Shown: positions 5,581 through 5,697 of the stretch, piece after piece | Layout: every line of letters starts with the position of its first letter | How positions within the stretch are numbered: position 1 is the stretch's first letter | Source of the DNA: Anaerolineales bacterium UBA2029 | GTDB lineage: Bacteria > Chloroflexota > Anaerolineae > Aggregatilineales > Aggregatilineaceae | Direction of reading: 5' to 3' | Length of the DNA stretch: 5,697 bases | Assembly (NCBI GenBank): GCA_002332795.1 | Contig: DDBP01000417.1 | Span: 1-5,697 of the forward strand | Translations under genes and position numbers: made by a program | Notes under the pieces: model-generated | The model's database searches: none | Seen by the model: the letters and a program-made list of their open reading frames with translations, nothing else | Told to the model about the DNA's origin: nothing

Positions 5581-5677
5581 ACCTCACCCCCAGCCTCGCT
5601 GCGCTCGGCTCGCCCCCTCTCCAGCCGAGACTGTAGAGGGGGCAACGAGGCGCGTCAGCGCCGAGTGGGGGTGAGGT
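5581..5677. repeat. Palindromic intergenic repeat element with 12-bp terminal inverted repeats
   Basis: acctcaccccca (5581-5592) is perfectly inverted at 5666-5677 as tgggggtgaggt. Nested inside, gccccctct (5612-5620) pairs with agagggggc (5635-5643), leaving a 14-nt apical loop. The segments between the two stems (ctcgctgcgctcggctcg from 5596, and cgaggcgcgtcagcgccgag ending 5665) pair only partly. At 97 bp and non-coding, it matches a MITE- or REP-like structural repeat and shares outer and inner blocks with the element at 10-101. Target-site duplication is not evident. Confidence 0.75.
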
Positions 5678-5697
5678 AAAGCGGAGCGCGGCAAAAC

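Noticed and set aside
5436..5645. 70-residue N-terminal extension of the glycosyltransferase
   Set aside because: It would be encoded by the palindromic repeat and the upstream promoter region; the ATG at 5435 directly precedes the membrane helix and has purine-rich ribosome signals.
1..5697. CRISPR array, tRNA, rRNA, transposase or defence genes
   Set aside because: No regularly spaced direct repeats, no tRNA-like cloverleaf noticed, and all six supported genes have housekeeping, envelope or redox signatures.

Overview
The window is high-GC bacterial DNA. It carries six complete protein genes and several short palindromic repeats, with no RNA gene, CRISPR array or transposase. The style points to Chloroflexota (Anaerolineae-like): a lipoprotein-type LysM protein with long Thr-Pro linkers, a DoxX-like protein with a conserved EGQYIIKN stretch, and intergenic CCTCACCCC...GGGGTGAGG palindromes. 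This assignment is inference from sequence style, not from a search.

Layout. Positions 1-120 hold a degenerate palindromic repeat. On the minus strand, 121-1098 encodes a YgfZ/GcvT-like folate-binding protein of Fe-S cluster maintenance. A 228-bp divergent intergenic region follows. It holds an inverted array of GGAGTC/GACTCC units, a minus-strand promoter candidate for ygfZ and an extended -10 promoter for the plus-strand genes. On the plus strand, 1327-2379 encodes a LysM lipoprotein candidate, and 13 bp later 2393-3244 encodes a membrane-anchored SAM methyltransferase ending in a zinc ribbon. These two probably form one operon. A new promoter (-10 at 3293-3298) drives a DoxX-like four-helix membrane protein (3336-3857). 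After 85 bp comes a small protein with two CDGSH-type [2Fe-2S] motifs (3943-4185), probably co-transcribed. Convergent to it, on the minus strand, 4236-5435 encodes a membrane-bound glycosyltransferase resembling GT2/GT21 (ceramide glucosyltransferase / HpnI-like). Upstream of that gene, 5581-5677 is a second, well-formed palindromic element with the same architecture as the one at the left edge.

Two themes emerge. The first is Fe-S and redox housekeeping (YgfZ, DoxX-like, tandem CDGSH). The second is the cell envelope (LysM lipoprotein, membrane-tethered methyltransferase, lipid-type glycosyltransferase). Only the LysM/methyltransferase and DoxX/CDGSH pairs are close enough to suggest co-expression. 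I see no obviously new multi-gene system. The most unusual items are the methyltransferase-zinc ribbon fusion, the variant motifs in the CDGSH protein and glycosyltransferase, and the palindromic repeats, one of which abuts a promoter.
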